Origin: an uncultured Oscillospiraceae bacterium
GTDB lineage: Bacteria > Bacillota > Clostridia > Oscillospirales > Ruminococcaceae
Length of the DNA stretch: 64,000 bases
Reading direction: 5' to 3'
NCBI GenBank assembly: GCA_910588145.1
Contig: CAJUPO010000002.1
Location: 1-64,000, forward strand
The translations under genes and the position numbers were made by a program. Position 1 is the stretch's first letter, and every line of letters begins with the position of its first letter. Of the stretch, positions 17,115-25,800 are shown in pieces. Under the pieces are notes generated by a model that was not told where the DNA came from, did no database searches, and saw only the letters and a list, made by a program, of their open reading frames with translations.

Positions 17115-17849
17115 TTACATTGAAAGTCCGCCGGATATTTCAATGACCTGACCTGTAACATAGCTTGCGTCGTCGGACGCAAGGAATGAAACAACGCCGG
17201 CGATCTCTTCAGGCAGACCGTAACGCTTCATAGCGATCAGCGCCAGCATTTTATTTCTCTGTTCTTCGGTTAAAGCGTCTGTCATTGGGGTTTTGATAAA
17301 TCCGGGAGCAACAGCGTTAACTGTAACGCCTCTTGCGCCGAGTTCCTTAGCGGCTGTCTTTGTCATACCGATTATGGCAGCTTTTGAAGCGGAATAATTT
17401 ATCTGACCCGGATTACCGTAAAGTCCTGCAACGGAAGCAAGGTTTACGATTCTTCCTTTTTTCTGTCTCATCATAACTGTACCGGCAAATTTCATCATAT
17501 TGAAAACGCTTTTTTGATTTACGCTTATTACCAGATCATAATTTTCTTCGGTAGTTCTCATCATAAGAGCGTCTCTTGTAATGCCGGCATTGTTAACGAG
17601 AACGTCGATGGTACCGAATTTTTCCTTAACAGTCTTAATAAGATTTTCGCACTGTCCGTGGTCAGAAACATCGGCGATAAAGTATTCGCACTGAGCGCCT
17701 GTTTCTCTGATTTTTTCAACAATATCGTTATTTTCAAACATCTTTTCACTGATGTCGTTAAGAGCTATGTCATATCCGTCCTGAGCGAGTCTGAGCGCAA
17801 TAGCAGCGCCGATTCCTCTGGCTGAACCGGTAATAATTGCTGATGCCAT
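17115..17849 (-). CDS. fabG: 3-oxoacyl-ACP reductase
   Basis: This 244-residue short-chain dehydrogenase reduces 3-ketoacyl-ACP with NADPH. The cofactor loop is TGSARGIGAAIA (residues 7-18), NNAG is present, and the catalytic Ser-Tyr-Lys is in VNLASVAGLYGN and NYSASKAA. SD GGAGG precedes the ATG. Its place between fabK and fabF supports fabG over the many other SDR proteins. Confidence 0.95.
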   Translation of the reverse strand: MASAIITGSARGIGAAIALRLAQDGYDIALNDISEKMFENNDIVEKIRETGAQCEYFIADVSDHGQCENLIKTVKEKFGTIDVLVNNAGITRDALMMRTTEENYDLVISVNQKSVFNMMKFAGTVMMRQKKGRIVNLASVAGLYGNPGQINYSASKAAIIGMTKTAAKELGARGVTVNAVAPGFIKTPMTDALTEEQRNKMLALIAMKRYGLPEEIAGVVSFLASDDASYVTGQVIEISGGLSM

Positions 17850-17921
17850 GTTTATTCCTCCGTTATTTATGTATTCTGTTTAAACCGTGCCTGAAAGTTC
17901 AGGTCTGCAATATCAGATTAT

Positions 17922-18848
17922 TTATATTTTAAGAAGCGCTTTAGCCTGAGAAATCATCTCTTCAATAATTTCACTGCATGGTTTAATTTCATTAACCATT
18001 CCTGCGATAGCTCCGCAGAGGAATGAGCCTTCGTCAAGGTTTCCGTCCTGAACGGCTTTTCTGAGCGAACCGAGAGTCAGTTCTTCAAATTCATCCGGAG
18101 TAATAGAACCGTTCATTTCTCCGCTTGCGAGCTTCTTTGCGAATTTAGTTTTTACATTTCTGCATGGATGTCCTGTTGAGCGTCCGGTAACAATGCTGTC
18201 AGTATCCTTTGCTTTTACTACAAGTTCCTTGTATGTAGAGTGAATCTGGCATTCTTCGGCTGCAAGGAATCTTGTACCTATCTGAACGCCCTGAGCGCCC
18301 AGCATAAATGAAGCGGCGATTCCTCTTCCGTCAGCAATACCGCCTGCTGCGATAACAGGTACATCGACTGCGTCAACCACCTGAGGAACCAGACACATAG
18401 TAGTATTTTCACCGATATGACCGCCAGATTCAGTGCCCTCGGCGATCACAGCGTCAGCGCCGGCACGGACCATTCTTTTAGCAAGGGCAACTGAAGGGAC
18501 AACCGGGATAGTTTTAACACCGGCATTTTTCCAGCCGTCAATAAATTTTCCCGGACTGCCTGCCCCGGTAGTAACGACGGGAACCTTTTCATCGATAACA
18601 AGCTGAGCGAGGTCTTCTGCGTTTGGGCTCATAAGCATAATATTAACGCCGAACGGCTTTGAAGTAAGTTCCTTAGTTTTTCTTATCTGATCTCTCAGGT
18701 AATCTATCGGGGCTGAGCCTCCGGCGATTATGCCCAGACCGCCTGCTTCAGAAACAGCAGAAGCCAAAGTGGATTCAGCAATCCATGCCATACCTCCCTG
18801 TAAAACAGGATATTTTATACCAAGAAGTTCTGTTATTTTAGTATTCAT
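17922..18848 (-). CDS. fabK: Enoyl-ACP reductase II (FMN-dependent)
   Basis: This 308-residue flavoprotein of the nitronate monooxygenase-like fold carries out the last reduction in each fatty-acid cycle. Motifs are YPVLQGGMAWIAESTLASAV, GGLGIIAGGSAP and EGTESGGHIGE, with the FMN-phosphate site VIAAGGIADGRGIAA. Genomic placement inside the fab cluster and the absence of a FabI-type gene indicate that it is the main enoyl reductase. FabK enzymes are insensitive to triclosan. Confidence 0.93.
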   Translation of the reverse strand: MNTKITELLGIKYPVLQGGMAWIAESTLASAVSEAGGLGIIAGGSAPIDYLRDQIRKTKELTSKPFGVNIMLMSPNAEDLAQLVIDEKVPVVTTGAGSPGKFIDGWKNAGVKTIPVVPSVALAKRMVRAGADAVIAEGTESGGHIGENTTMCLVPQVVDAVDVPVIAAGGIADGRGIAASFMLGAQGVQIGTRFLAAEECQIHSTYKELVVKAKDTDSIVTGRSTGHPCRNVKTKFAKKLASGEMNGSITPDEFEELTLGSLRKAVQDGNLDEGSFLCGAIAGMVNEIKPCSEIIEEMISQAKALLKI

Positions 18849-18879
18849 GAATTATCTCCTTTTAAAGTTTCATTCGCAA

Positions 18880-19875
18880 TTAATATTCAAATATTACTGC
18901 ACCGAATGTAAGACCTGCGCCGAAACCTACAAGACCGACCTTGTCGCCTCTTTTTATTCTTCCGGAACGGACTGCCTCGTCAATAGCGATAGGAATCGAA
19001 GCGCTTGAGGTATTTGCATGCCTGTCAAGATTCACAACAAATTTATCCATAGAGATTCCGAGATTTTTCGCAGCGGTTTCAATTATTCTTACATTAGCCT
19101 GATGAGGAATGATAACGTCCAGATCATCCAGACAGAAATCAATCTTTTCAGCCGCAGTTTTAAGGGCTTTCGGCAGCGCTCTTGTGGCAAATTTATAAAC
19201 AGCCTTGCCGTCCTGACAGAGATAATGTCCGTTAGGTTCAGGAAAACCGTCGTCAACTCTGCCTTCACCTGTCATGAAAGCGTTTGCAGGCGGAATTGAA
19301 CGTGCAAAAAGATATTTAGCTCCTGTTCCGTCAGCGCCCAGGTGGCTGGAATAAAGGGAGTTTTCGCTTTTAGCTATAACCAGAGCCGCCGCACCGTCAC
19401 CGAAAAGAACGCAGGTACTGCGGTCGCTGTAATCGGTTATCTTTGTGAGATTTTCATTGGCAACGACAAGCGCATATTTTATGCCGTCGTCAGTCTGAAG
19501 GTATCTCTTTGCCATATCTATGCCGTATACGCAGCCGGCACAGGCGCAGTTAACATCAATAGTCATTGCGTTGACAGCATGAAGCTCACGCTGTATCATG
19601 CAGGACATTGACGGCGTATAGTAATCCGGCGAAACGCTGGTATCTATAATAACGCCTATTTCTTCAGGAGAAATTCCAGCCGCCTCAATAGCTTTTTTTG
19701 CGGCCTGCGTTCCCATGTACCAGGTCGGCTCACCGTCCGAAACGAAACGTTCCTGCATACCAGTTCTTGTTCTGATCCATTCATCGCTTGTATCAATGAA
19801 GGATGTAAAATCTTCGTTAACGACCTTTTTCCCAGGATCATAACGTCCGGTACCCAAAATTTTAATACCCAGCAA
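18880..19875 (-). CDS. fabH: Beta-ketoacyl-ACP synthase III
   Basis: This 331-residue enzyme starts fatty-acid synthesis from acetyl- or branched acyl-CoA and malonyl-ACP. The catalytic Cys lies in NCACAGCVYG, His in IIPHQANVRI and Asn in RHANTSSAS. No ATG is available: TTG 19875 lies eight bases after GGAGG and gives the normal N-terminus LGIKILGTGRY. It is the first gene of the minus-strand fab cluster and diverges from fabD. Confidence 0.95.
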   Translation of the reverse strand: MLGIKILGTGRYDPGKKVVNEDFTSFIDTSDEWIRTRTGMQERFVSDGEPTWYMGTQAAKKAIEAAGISPEEIGVIIDTSVSPDYYTPSMSCMIQRELHAVNAMTIDVNCACAGCVYGIDMAKRYLQTDDGIKYALVVANENLTKITDYSDRSTCVLFGDGAAALVIAKSENSLYSSHLGADGTGAKYLFARSIPPANAFMTGEGRVDDGFPEPNGHYLCQDGKAVYKFATRALPKALKTAAEKIDFCLDDLDVIIPHQANVRIIETAAKNLGISMDKFVVNLDRHANTSSASIPIAIDEAVRSGRIKRGDKVGLVGFGAGLTFGAVIFEY

Positions 19876-20102
19876 AAAAAATTCCTCCTTGACGTTGTTT
19901 TATATTGATTTTTATGGTATATTATATTATATAAACATACAGCTACCATTTATCGAATCATATTTCATTGTAATCTATTTTTAATTTTTTTGCAATGTAA
20001 TAATTGTTATTTTATGACGGATAATTCAAAATACCGCAGTATGCACAATTATCCATAATATGTTTTGTTTATTTTGAACAAATTGGAAAGAGGTAAATTA
20101 TT
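19876..20102. promoter_or_regulatory. Divergent fabH/fabD control region
   Basis: This 227-base AT-rich spacer must hold both promoters. Toward fabH a TATAAT-rich run is seen on the minus strand near 19920-19932. Two similar minus-strand words, ATTACAATG and ATTACATTG, lie near 19965-20000. I see no convincing FapR or FabT palindrome, so the regulator is not identified. Confidence 0.4.
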
Positions 20103-21011
20103 ATGACAGCATTTTTATTTTCAGGTCAGGGATCACAATATCCGGAAATGGGGAAAGAACTTCTTGAAGCAAATCCGGAATTCGGCTTTATTTATGAAAC
20201 GGCTTCCGACATTTTAGGATTTGATCTGAAAAAGGTTACGTTTGAAAGCAGTGAGGAAGAGCTTTCTCAGACAAGGTATTCCCAGCCTGCAATTATGGCA
20301 ATGTCTCTATTGTGCTTTGAAACGGCAAAGAAAAACAATATAACTTTTGACGCAGCCGCAGGACATTCACTTGGTGAATACGCGGCAATGACCGCCTGCA
20401 AAATGCTGTCTTATGAAGACGGTTTCAGGGTAATAAAGGCAAGAGCCGCCGCCATGGATAAAGCAGGGCGTGAAACAGAGGGAGCAATGTATGCGGTTAT
20501 GAGAATGTCACCGGAGGACATTGAAAAAATTTGTGCTGAAACAGAAGGTTATGTAGTTCCGGTAAATTATAATTCTCCGGCGCAGACGGTTATCGCAGGA
20601 GAAAAGGAAGCTGCGGCAAGGGCAGCTGAAAAATTTGCTGAGGCAGGCGCAAGAACAATACAGCTCAAGGTATCCGCGGCATTTCATTCAAAGCTTATGG
20701 AGGGCGCGTCAAAGGAATTTTATGAAGCTGTTAAAGATATAAAGTTTAATGCTCCGAGTGTTCCGTTCTATTCAAATGTAACAGGCGCTCTCCTTGAAGA
20801 TTTCAGCGATATGCCGTCGCTCCTTGCAAAGCATATGATTTCTCCGGTTCGGTTTACTTCCGAGCTTGCAGCCATGAACAGCGCCGGAATAGATAAGTTT
20901 ATTGAGCTGGGACCAAATAAGGTACTGACTGGTCTTGTAAAAAAGACTCTGAAAACAGCTTCGGCGATGAATATAGAAAATCTTAAGACCTTAAATGCCG
21001 CAATGGCTTAA
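20103..21011 (+). CDS. fabD: Malonyl-CoA:ACP transacylase
   Basis: This 302-residue enzyme loads malonate on ACP. It has FLFSGQGSQYPEMGKEL at the N-terminus, catalytic Ser in AAGHSLGEYAAM, and the His in SAAFHSKLMEGA. Unusually it is transcribed away from the rest of the fab genes and leads a short operon with aroE and aroK (26 bases to aroE). Confidence 0.94.
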   Translation: MTAFLFSGQGSQYPEMGKELLEANPEFGFIYETASDILGFDLKKVTFESSEEELSQTRYSQPAIMAMSLLCFETAKKNNITFDAAAGHSLGEYAAMTACKMLSYEDGFRVIKARAAAMDKAGRETEGAMYAVMRMSPEDIEKICAETEGYVVPVNYNSPAQTVIAGEKEAAARAAEKFAEAGARTIQLKVSAAFHSKLMEGASKEFYEAVKDIKFNAPSVPFYSNVTGALLEDFSDMPSLLAKHMISPVRFTSELAAMNSAGIDKFIELGPNKVLTGLVKKTLKTASAMNIENLKTLNAAMA

Positions 21012-21037
21012 AAATACATAGAAAACGGAGAATTGCA

Positions 21038-21874
21038 ATGAAAAAATATGCGCTTACAGGACATCCGCTGGGACATTCCATGTCCCCGTTTATACATGAA
21101 AAACTCTTTCAGGCTTCCGGAAAAAACGAGGAGTACTCCCTTGTTGATATTGCTCCGGAAAATCTTGAAGCAGAGCTTCCTAAACTTCTGGCTGAAACGG
21201 AGGGTATAAACGTAACTATCCCTCATAAGTCTGCTGTAATACCGTTTATGGATAAACTGGACGAGAGTGCGGCACGATACAACTCAGTAAACTGCATTAA
21301 CTGCCGTGACGGTGAAATAGTCGGATACAATACAGACTGCGACGGATTTTTGCGTTCAGTGCCAAGGGAGGCGCTCAGCTCCAAGGTACTGATAATCGGC
21401 TGCGGAGGAGTAGGCAGAATGATCGCAATTGAAGCCGCAAGACACGGCGCAGATATTACAATAGCGATAATTCCCGAAGCGGCTGAAATGGCAAAGGTAC
21501 TTGTTGACGAGATAGCTGAAAGGTACAGCGAAGCGTCAGTTAAAACAGTTATGACTGACAGTATTTCCGGGGAATTTGATCTGCTGATAAACGCTTCTCC
21601 GGTAGGAATGTATCCTAAAACAGACGAATGTCCTGTAACTGAAGAGGTAATTAAAAACTGCAAAAATGTTTTTGACGTGATTTATAATCCGTCAGAAACA
21701 AAGCTGATGAAAACAGCGGCTGCTTATGGGATTCCCGCAGCAGGAGGAATGTCCATGCTGGTGCTCCAGGCTGTTGTTGCTCATGAAATCTGGGACGGAG
21801 ACAGCTATACTCCCGAACAGATAGGCAGCATAATAAAAGAAGCTACTGAGATCGTTGACAGGGATTTTAAATAA
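21038..21874 (+). CDS. aroE: Shikimate dehydrogenase
   Basis: This 278-residue NADPH enzyme reduces 3-dehydroshikimate. Substrate-site motifs are GHPLGHSMSPFIHEKLF and NVTIPHKSAV (catalytic Lys), with GYNTDCDGF. The cofactor loop is IIGCGGVGRMI. NASPVGMYP and a C-terminal GGMSMLVLQA are also present. Spacing to fabD and aroK suggests one transcript. Confidence 0.95.
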   Translation: MKKYALTGHPLGHSMSPFIHEKLFQASGKNEEYSLVDIAPENLEAELPKLLAETEGINVTIPHKSAVIPFMDKLDESAARYNSVNCINCRDGEIVGYNTDCDGFLRSVPREALSSKVLIIGCGGVGRMIAIEAARHGADITIAIIPEAAEMAKVLVDEIAERYSEASVKTVMTDSISGEFDLLINASPVGMYPKTDECPVTEEVIKNCKNVFDVIYNPSETKLMKTAAAYGIPAAGGMSMLVLQAVVAHEIWDGDSYTPEQIGSIIKEATEIVDRDFK

Positions 21875-21918
21875 TCTGCATAAGCTTTCCGCATAGCGGA
21901 AGAACGGAGAAATTTACT

Positions 21919-22428
21919 ATGGCTATATTTCTATGCGGCTTTATGGGCTGCGGAAAAACGACCGTCGGAAAAAAGATGGCGTCACTGCTGGGAAAAAAAT
22001 ACTGCGATATGGACGAGCTGATCGTACAGAAAGCAGGCATGAGTATTCCTGAAATATTTGATAAGCTGGGGGAACCTGAATTTCGCAGAATGGAATCCGA
22101 ACTAATTGCCGAACTGGGGCAATTCAGCGGTATAGTTTCCTGCGGAGGGGGAGCCATGCTCAGTGATATAAACGGTGAAAATGCAAAGAAGAGCGGAGTT
22201 GTGGTTTTTCTTGACGTACCCTTTGAAACCTGCTATAACAGGATAAAGAACGATCCAAACAGACCGATAGCCGCAAGCCGCACAAAAGAACAGCTTAATG
22301 ACCTTTATGATGAAAGGTATCCTAAATATAAAAAAAATTCGGGCGTCTGCGCTGAATGCGTGGACGGACCGTCCAAGACGGCTTCAATAATCATAAATCA
22401 ACTCAGGGAATGCGGAGCTTTAAAATGA
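21919..22428 (+). CDS. aroK: Shikimate kinase
   Basis: This 169-residue P-loop kinase phosphorylates shikimate. Walker A is GFMGCGKTTVGKKMA (residues 6-20), and substrate-binding residues are in MDELI, EFRRMES and SCGGGAML. The LID region includes NRPIAAS. Its stop overlaps the ATG of the next gene in an ATGA, indicating translational coupling. Confidence 0.95.
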   Translation: MAIFLCGFMGCGKTTVGKKMASLLGKKYCDMDELIVQKAGMSIPEIFDKLGEPEFRRMESELIAELGQFSGIVSCGGGAMLSDINGENAKKSGVVVFLDVPFETCYNRIKNDPNRPIAASRTKEQLNDLYDERYPKYKKNSGVCAECVDGPSKTASIIINQLRECGALK

Positions 22429-23603
22429 AGATTTATAACGTATGCATAAAGACCATGGATAACGGAAAAATTATTCCCAAAGGCTGGGTTGAGATAGAGG
22501 ATAAAAAAATAACGGCAGTGCGGGAGGGAAGTCCCGGCGCTGTTGAAATGGGCGATATTGACGGAAAAGGCGGTCAGCTTATTCCGGGTTTTATAGACGC
22601 ACATACTCATCTGGGAATTATTGAAAACGGGATTGATTTCGAGGGTGATGACTGCAACGAAGCGACTGATCCCTTTACACCTCAGCTTCGTGCGTCAGAC
22701 GCCGTAAATCCTATGGACAGATGCTTTGAAGAAGCGAGAAAAAGAGGGATTACTTCAGCAGTAATTGCTCCCGGAAGCGCAAATCCCTGCGGAGGAGAAA
22801 TAACTGCTGTTAAAACCTGGGGCAGAAGAATCGACGATATGATTATCGGGACTGTGGGTATAAAATTTGCCCTGGGTGAAAATCCCAAGAGGGTATATAA
22901 CGACAGAGATGAAACTCCGGTAACAAGAATGGCGACAGCCGCCGTTATACGAGAGGGACTTTTCAAGGCTCAGAAGTATCTGAAGGATATGAATGCATAT
23001 GAAGCCGACAGGGAAAATTTCGATATGCCGGAATTCGATATGAAGTGCCATTCCCTTTTACCGCTTTTAAGGGGAGAAATATCGGCTCATTTCCACTGTC
23101 ACCGTGCTGATGATATGTTTACTGCGCTGAGAATAGCTAAGGAATTTTCCTTGAAGACCGTGCTTGTCCATGGAACTGAGGGTCATCTCATTGCGGATAT
23201 TCTGAAAAATGAAGATGTTTCAGTAATTGCCGGTCCTGTTCTCTGTGACAGGTGCAAGCCTGAGATGAGCAGGCTGGAACTGAAGAATCCCGGAATAATG
23301 TCCGAAGAGGGAATCAGAACCTGTATATGTACAGATCATCCGGAAACGCCGGTTCAGTATCTTCCTTTGTCTGCTCTTGCGGCAATAAAGGGCGGGATGA
23401 AATATGACAGCGCCCTTGAAGCTATAACCTGCAATGCGGCGGACGCCGCAGGAATCGGGGACAAAACAGGAAGAATAAAGGAAGGGCTTGACGCAGATAT
23501 TCAGCTTTACCATGGGGATCCCCTTGATTTTATGGAGGAGCCGGTTCTTGTGCTTATAAACGGAATTAATGTACTTGAAAAAAATCAGAATGAAATTTTT
23601 TAG
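22425..23603 (+). CDS. Amidohydrolase of the imidazolonepropionase-like group
   Basis: This 392-residue metal-dependent hydrolase has an N-terminal beta domain, then PGFIDAHTHLG (HxH metal ligands), ISAHFHCHRADD, TVLVHGTEGH and CTDHPETP supplying further His/Asp ligands, and a closing segment EGLDADIQLYHGDPLDF. The substrate is unknown; relatives in Firmicutes are annotated only as amidohydrolases. ATG 22425 (SD GGAG) overlaps the aroK stop, so it is co-expressed, although no link to shikimate metabolism is evident. Confidence 0.85.
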   Translation: MKIYNVCIKTMDNGKIIPKGWVEIEDKKITAVREGSPGAVEMGDIDGKGGQLIPGFIDAHTHLGIIENGIDFEGDDCNEATDPFTPQLRASDAVNPMDRCFEEARKRGITSAVIAPGSANPCGGEITAVKTWGRRIDDMIIGTVGIKFALGENPKRVYNDRDETPVTRMATAAVIREGLFKAQKYLKDMNAYEADRENFDMPEFDMKCHSLLPLLRGEISAHFHCHRADDMFTALRIAKEFSLKTVLVHGTEGHLIADILKNEDVSVIAGPVLCDRCKPEMSRLELKNPGIMSEEGIRTCICTDHPETPVQYLPLSALAAIKGGMKYDSALEAITCNAADAAGIGDKTGRIKEGLDADIQLYHGDPLDFMEEPVLVLINGINVLEKNQNEIF

Positions 23604-23695
23604 TATAAATTAACATAAAACAATTCACATAATTTTCACGTTCCGAACCTATAATTATAATATATTGTATTCATAATTACAGGGGAGGTAAAAAT

Positions 23696-24271
23696 ATGGA
23701 AACCAGGGATCACCTTTTGCTTGCAGATATGATACTGAAAGACAGTAAAGTATCAGTGAATCCGGTGAACGGCAGGGCGTTTTCCGCCGGCTGCATAGAA
23801 CCGGATATAAATTTTCTGACTTATATTAAGGGACATACCTACAAGGGAGCTTCCGGGTATGTCAGAAATACTATACTAAAACTTTTCGGAAAGCTTAGCT
23901 CTCCGAAGGATTATTTTATACTGGGACGAGCTGTACATTATCTCGGTGATTGCTTTACATTTCCCCATAACCCTGATTTCGCAGGAAACCTCAGAGCGCA
24001 TACCGAGTATGAACGCCGCCTTCATGAGCATATTATGCAGAATAAGAATACTGGAACAAAGCATTTATGTCTCAGCAATTCCGGCGGGTGTGTGTCATTT
24101 ATTGAGAATGCTCACAAAAAGTATCAGGAAATTGCAGGTTCAATGCACAACGACTGGAATTATATCAAGACGGTGTGTATGTCTGTGGGATGCGCCGTTC
24201 TGAACCATGAAGCAGAAGGGCGGACAGGCAAGAGCAGGATACTGCTTAATCCTGATAAGGCGGTCACTTAA
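23696..24271 (+). CDS. Zinc-dependent phospholipase C-like protein
   Basis: This 191-residue protein shows the His/Asp spacing of the zinc phospholipase C/S1-P1 nuclease fold: an early DHLLLAD, HYLGDCFTFPHNPDF in the middle and HTEYERRLHEHI. It lacks a signal peptide, so unlike the clostridial toxin it may act inside the cell. Family members in commensal clostridia are often small and uncharacterised. SD GGGGAGG precedes the ATG and a hairpin follows. Confidence 0.75.
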   Translation: METRDHLLLADMILKDSKVSVNPVNGRAFSAGCIEPDINFLTYIKGHTYKGASGYVRNTILKLFGKLSSPKDYFILGRAVHYLGDCFTFPHNPDFAGNLRAHTEYERRLHEHIMQNKNTGTKHLCLSNSGGCVSFIENAHKKYQEIAGSMHNDWNYIKTVCMSVGCAVLNHEAEGRTGKSRILLNPDKAVT

Positions 24272-24292
24272 TCAAATTTTGTCTGAATATAT

Positions 24293-24332
24293 CATAATCT
24301 CCGTGCAAATTTTCATTTACACGGAGATTATG
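24293..24332 (+). terminator. Hairpin terminator, weak T tail
   Basis: A perfect 13-bp stem, CATAATCTCCGTG/CACGGAGATTATG, lies after the phospholipase-like gene. The T tail is short. Confidence 0.65.
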
Positions 24333-24364
24333 TTTAGTATAAGTATGAGTCTGCTGATTTCCCC

Positions 24365-24393
24365 TTGACAAAGATTATTTATTAAGATATAAT
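24365..24393 (+). promoter_or_regulatory. Consensus promoter of the PspA operon
   Basis: TTGACA (24365-24370) and TATAAT (24388-24393) are separated by 17 bases, which points to sigma-A rather than a sigma-54-type psp promoter. Confidence 0.85.
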
Positions 24394-24422
24394 TAACACA
24401 AATAAATGAAAGGAATCTGCTA

Positions 24423-24890
24423 ATGGACAACAGGCTCAGAAAGCTTGAGGAAGAACAAAAAAAGCTTATGGAGGAAATTGACCGGAATAATAAAATAATT
24501 TCCGGAAAAAGCGATCCGAAAAAAGAAAAGAATATTCTCATGCAATTTTTTATAGGACTTTTGCTTCTGGGAGCAGGTTTATTCTGGATTTTTCAGACTG
24601 TAAGAGTTTCAACAAACTGGGGCTATTTTTATCCGTCCATAGGCAGTTTTCATATTCCTAACGGTACGGTCATTATACCCCTGCTTATAGGGATAGTCAT
24701 GCTGTTTCTAATGGAAAAAAAGATATTCGGCTGGATTGTCACTGCACTGGGTGCGGTCATAATACTTATGACGGTCATATTGAGCGTAAGATTTTATTTT
24801 ACATCAACATCGCTTTTCAATTACGTTCTGATGTTCGGATTTACCGCTGTGGGAGCGGCAATGGTTCTCAGGGCGCTTTTTAAAAAATAA
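24423..24890 (+). CDS. Membrane protein of the PspA operon, function unknown
   Basis: This 155-residue protein has an N-terminal charged coiled-coil segment (RKLEEEQKKLMEEIDRNNK) and then four hydrophobic segments likely to span the membrane. The first gene of a three-gene run with pspA (25 bases apart), it may be a membrane partner of PspA. I recognise no named family. Confidence 0.7.
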   Translation: MDNRLRKLEEEQKKLMEEIDRNNKIISGKSDPKKEKNILMQFFIGLLLLGAGLFWIFQTVRVSTNWGYFYPSIGSFHIPNGTVIIPLLIGIVMLFLMEKKIFGWIVTALGAVIILMTVILSVRFYFTSTSLFNYVLMFGFTAVGAAMVLRALFKK

Positions 24891-24915
24891 ATTCAATCAA
24901 TAAGGAGATTTTTCG

Positions 24916-25584
24916 ATGGGTATTTTTCAAAGACTGAGCGATCTTCTCAAATCAAATGTCAATGATCTTATAGACAGGGCTGAAGACCCTGAAAAGATGG
25001 TGAAGCAGATAATTATTGATATGCAGAAAGAGCTGAGTAAATCCACACAGGCTCTGGGACAGGCAAAAGCAAGCGAGAGAATTGCCGAAAAGCAGTATAA
25101 TGACGCTGTCAAGGCTTCTCAGGACTGGGAACAGAAAGCAAAAGCCGCTCTTTCCGCCGGAAACGAAGAGCTTGCCAAAAAGGCGCTTGCAAATAAAGTC
25201 AAGGCTGATAAGGATGTTGAAGACTACAAGGAAATGTACGATACAATTTCCCAGCAGACTGATACAATACAGACTCAGGTCGAGGTATTAAAGTCAAAGC
25301 TTGAAGAAGCAAAAAGCCGTCAGGCTATGCTGATTGCACGTTCAAGAATGGCTGAAACACAAAAGAATCTTGCAAAGTCCGCAGGAGGATTTGATCCTGG
25401 AAGCGCTGCGGAAAAGTTTAGCAGAATGGAAGAAAAGATCGAACGCAAGGAAGCAGAAGCGCAGGCATTTTCAGAAATTGCCGGAAGCGCAGGAGGCTCT
25501 GACGCAGACGAATTTGCAAAGCTTGAATCAGATTCAAAGGTAGATTCCGAGCTTGAAAGACTAAAGGCTGAAATGGGAATGTAA
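24916..25584 (+). CDS. pspA: PspA/IM30 family envelope-stress protein
   Basis: This 222-residue protein is almost wholly helical and coiled-coil. The N-terminal helix GIFQRLSDLLKSNVNDLIDR followed by AEDPEKMVKQIIIDM is the family signature. PspA proteins form ESCRT-III-like assemblies that protect leaky cytoplasmic membranes. There is no PspF-type activator nearby, as expected in Firmicutes. Flanking membrane genes probably supply the sensor or anchor. Confidence 0.93.
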   Translation: MGIFQRLSDLLKSNVNDLIDRAEDPEKMVKQIIIDMQKELSKSTQALGQAKASERIAEKQYNDAVKASQDWEQKAKAALSAGNEELAKKALANKVKADKDVEDYKEMYDTISQQTDTIQTQVEVLKSKLEEAKSRQAMLIARSRMAETQKNLAKSAGGFDPGSAAEKFSRMEEKIERKEAEAQAFSEIAGSAGGSDADEFAKLESDSKVDSELERLKAEMGM

Positions 25585-25605
25585 TTAAAAAAGAGGTGCT
25601 TTAAT

Positions 25606-25761
25606 ATGGAAGAAAAAAAGAAAAGCCAGGCACATATATTCATAACTGTACTTACTGCTCTGATATGTGTAACCTGTTCTGTTGCCTATATTGTTTTTAG
25701 GACAATGAGCAATAAAAATTATGAGCAAAAATGGAAAGATTATGACGAATGCGGAATTTAA
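25606..25761 (+). CDS. 51-residue single-pass membrane protein
   Basis: ATG 25606 follows AAGAGG at good spacing, 21 bases after pspA. The product has a charged N-terminus (MEEKKKSQ), one hydrophobic segment (IFITVLTALICVTCSVAYI) and a charged tail rich in Lys, Tyr and Asp. A terminator follows at once. The layout resembles small Psp-associated membrane proteins such as PspB/PspC in role, but without sequence similarity that I can see. Confidence 0.7.
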   Translation: MEEKKKSQAHIFITVLTALICVTCSVAYIVFRTMSNKNYEQKWKDYDECGI

Positions 25762-25766
25762 TATGA

Positions 25767-25800
25767 AAAAAAGCAGCTTTTGAGGCTGCTTTTTTATTTT
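25767..25800 (+). terminator. Rho-independent terminator of the PspA operon
   Basis: AAAAGCAGC/GCTGCTTTTTT with a 7-base loop and T tail. It abuts the end of the minus-strand phage-derived cassette and may act in both directions. Confidence 0.85.

Noticed and set aside
22682..23051. Antisense frames inside the amidohydrolase gene
   Set aside because: No start site and no recognisable protein; they are shadows of the conserved coding strand.
24293..24332. 13-bp palindrome after the phospholipase-like gene as a regulator site
   Set aside because: It lies at the 3' end of the gene and before the next promoter, where a transcript-end hairpin is the simpler explanation.
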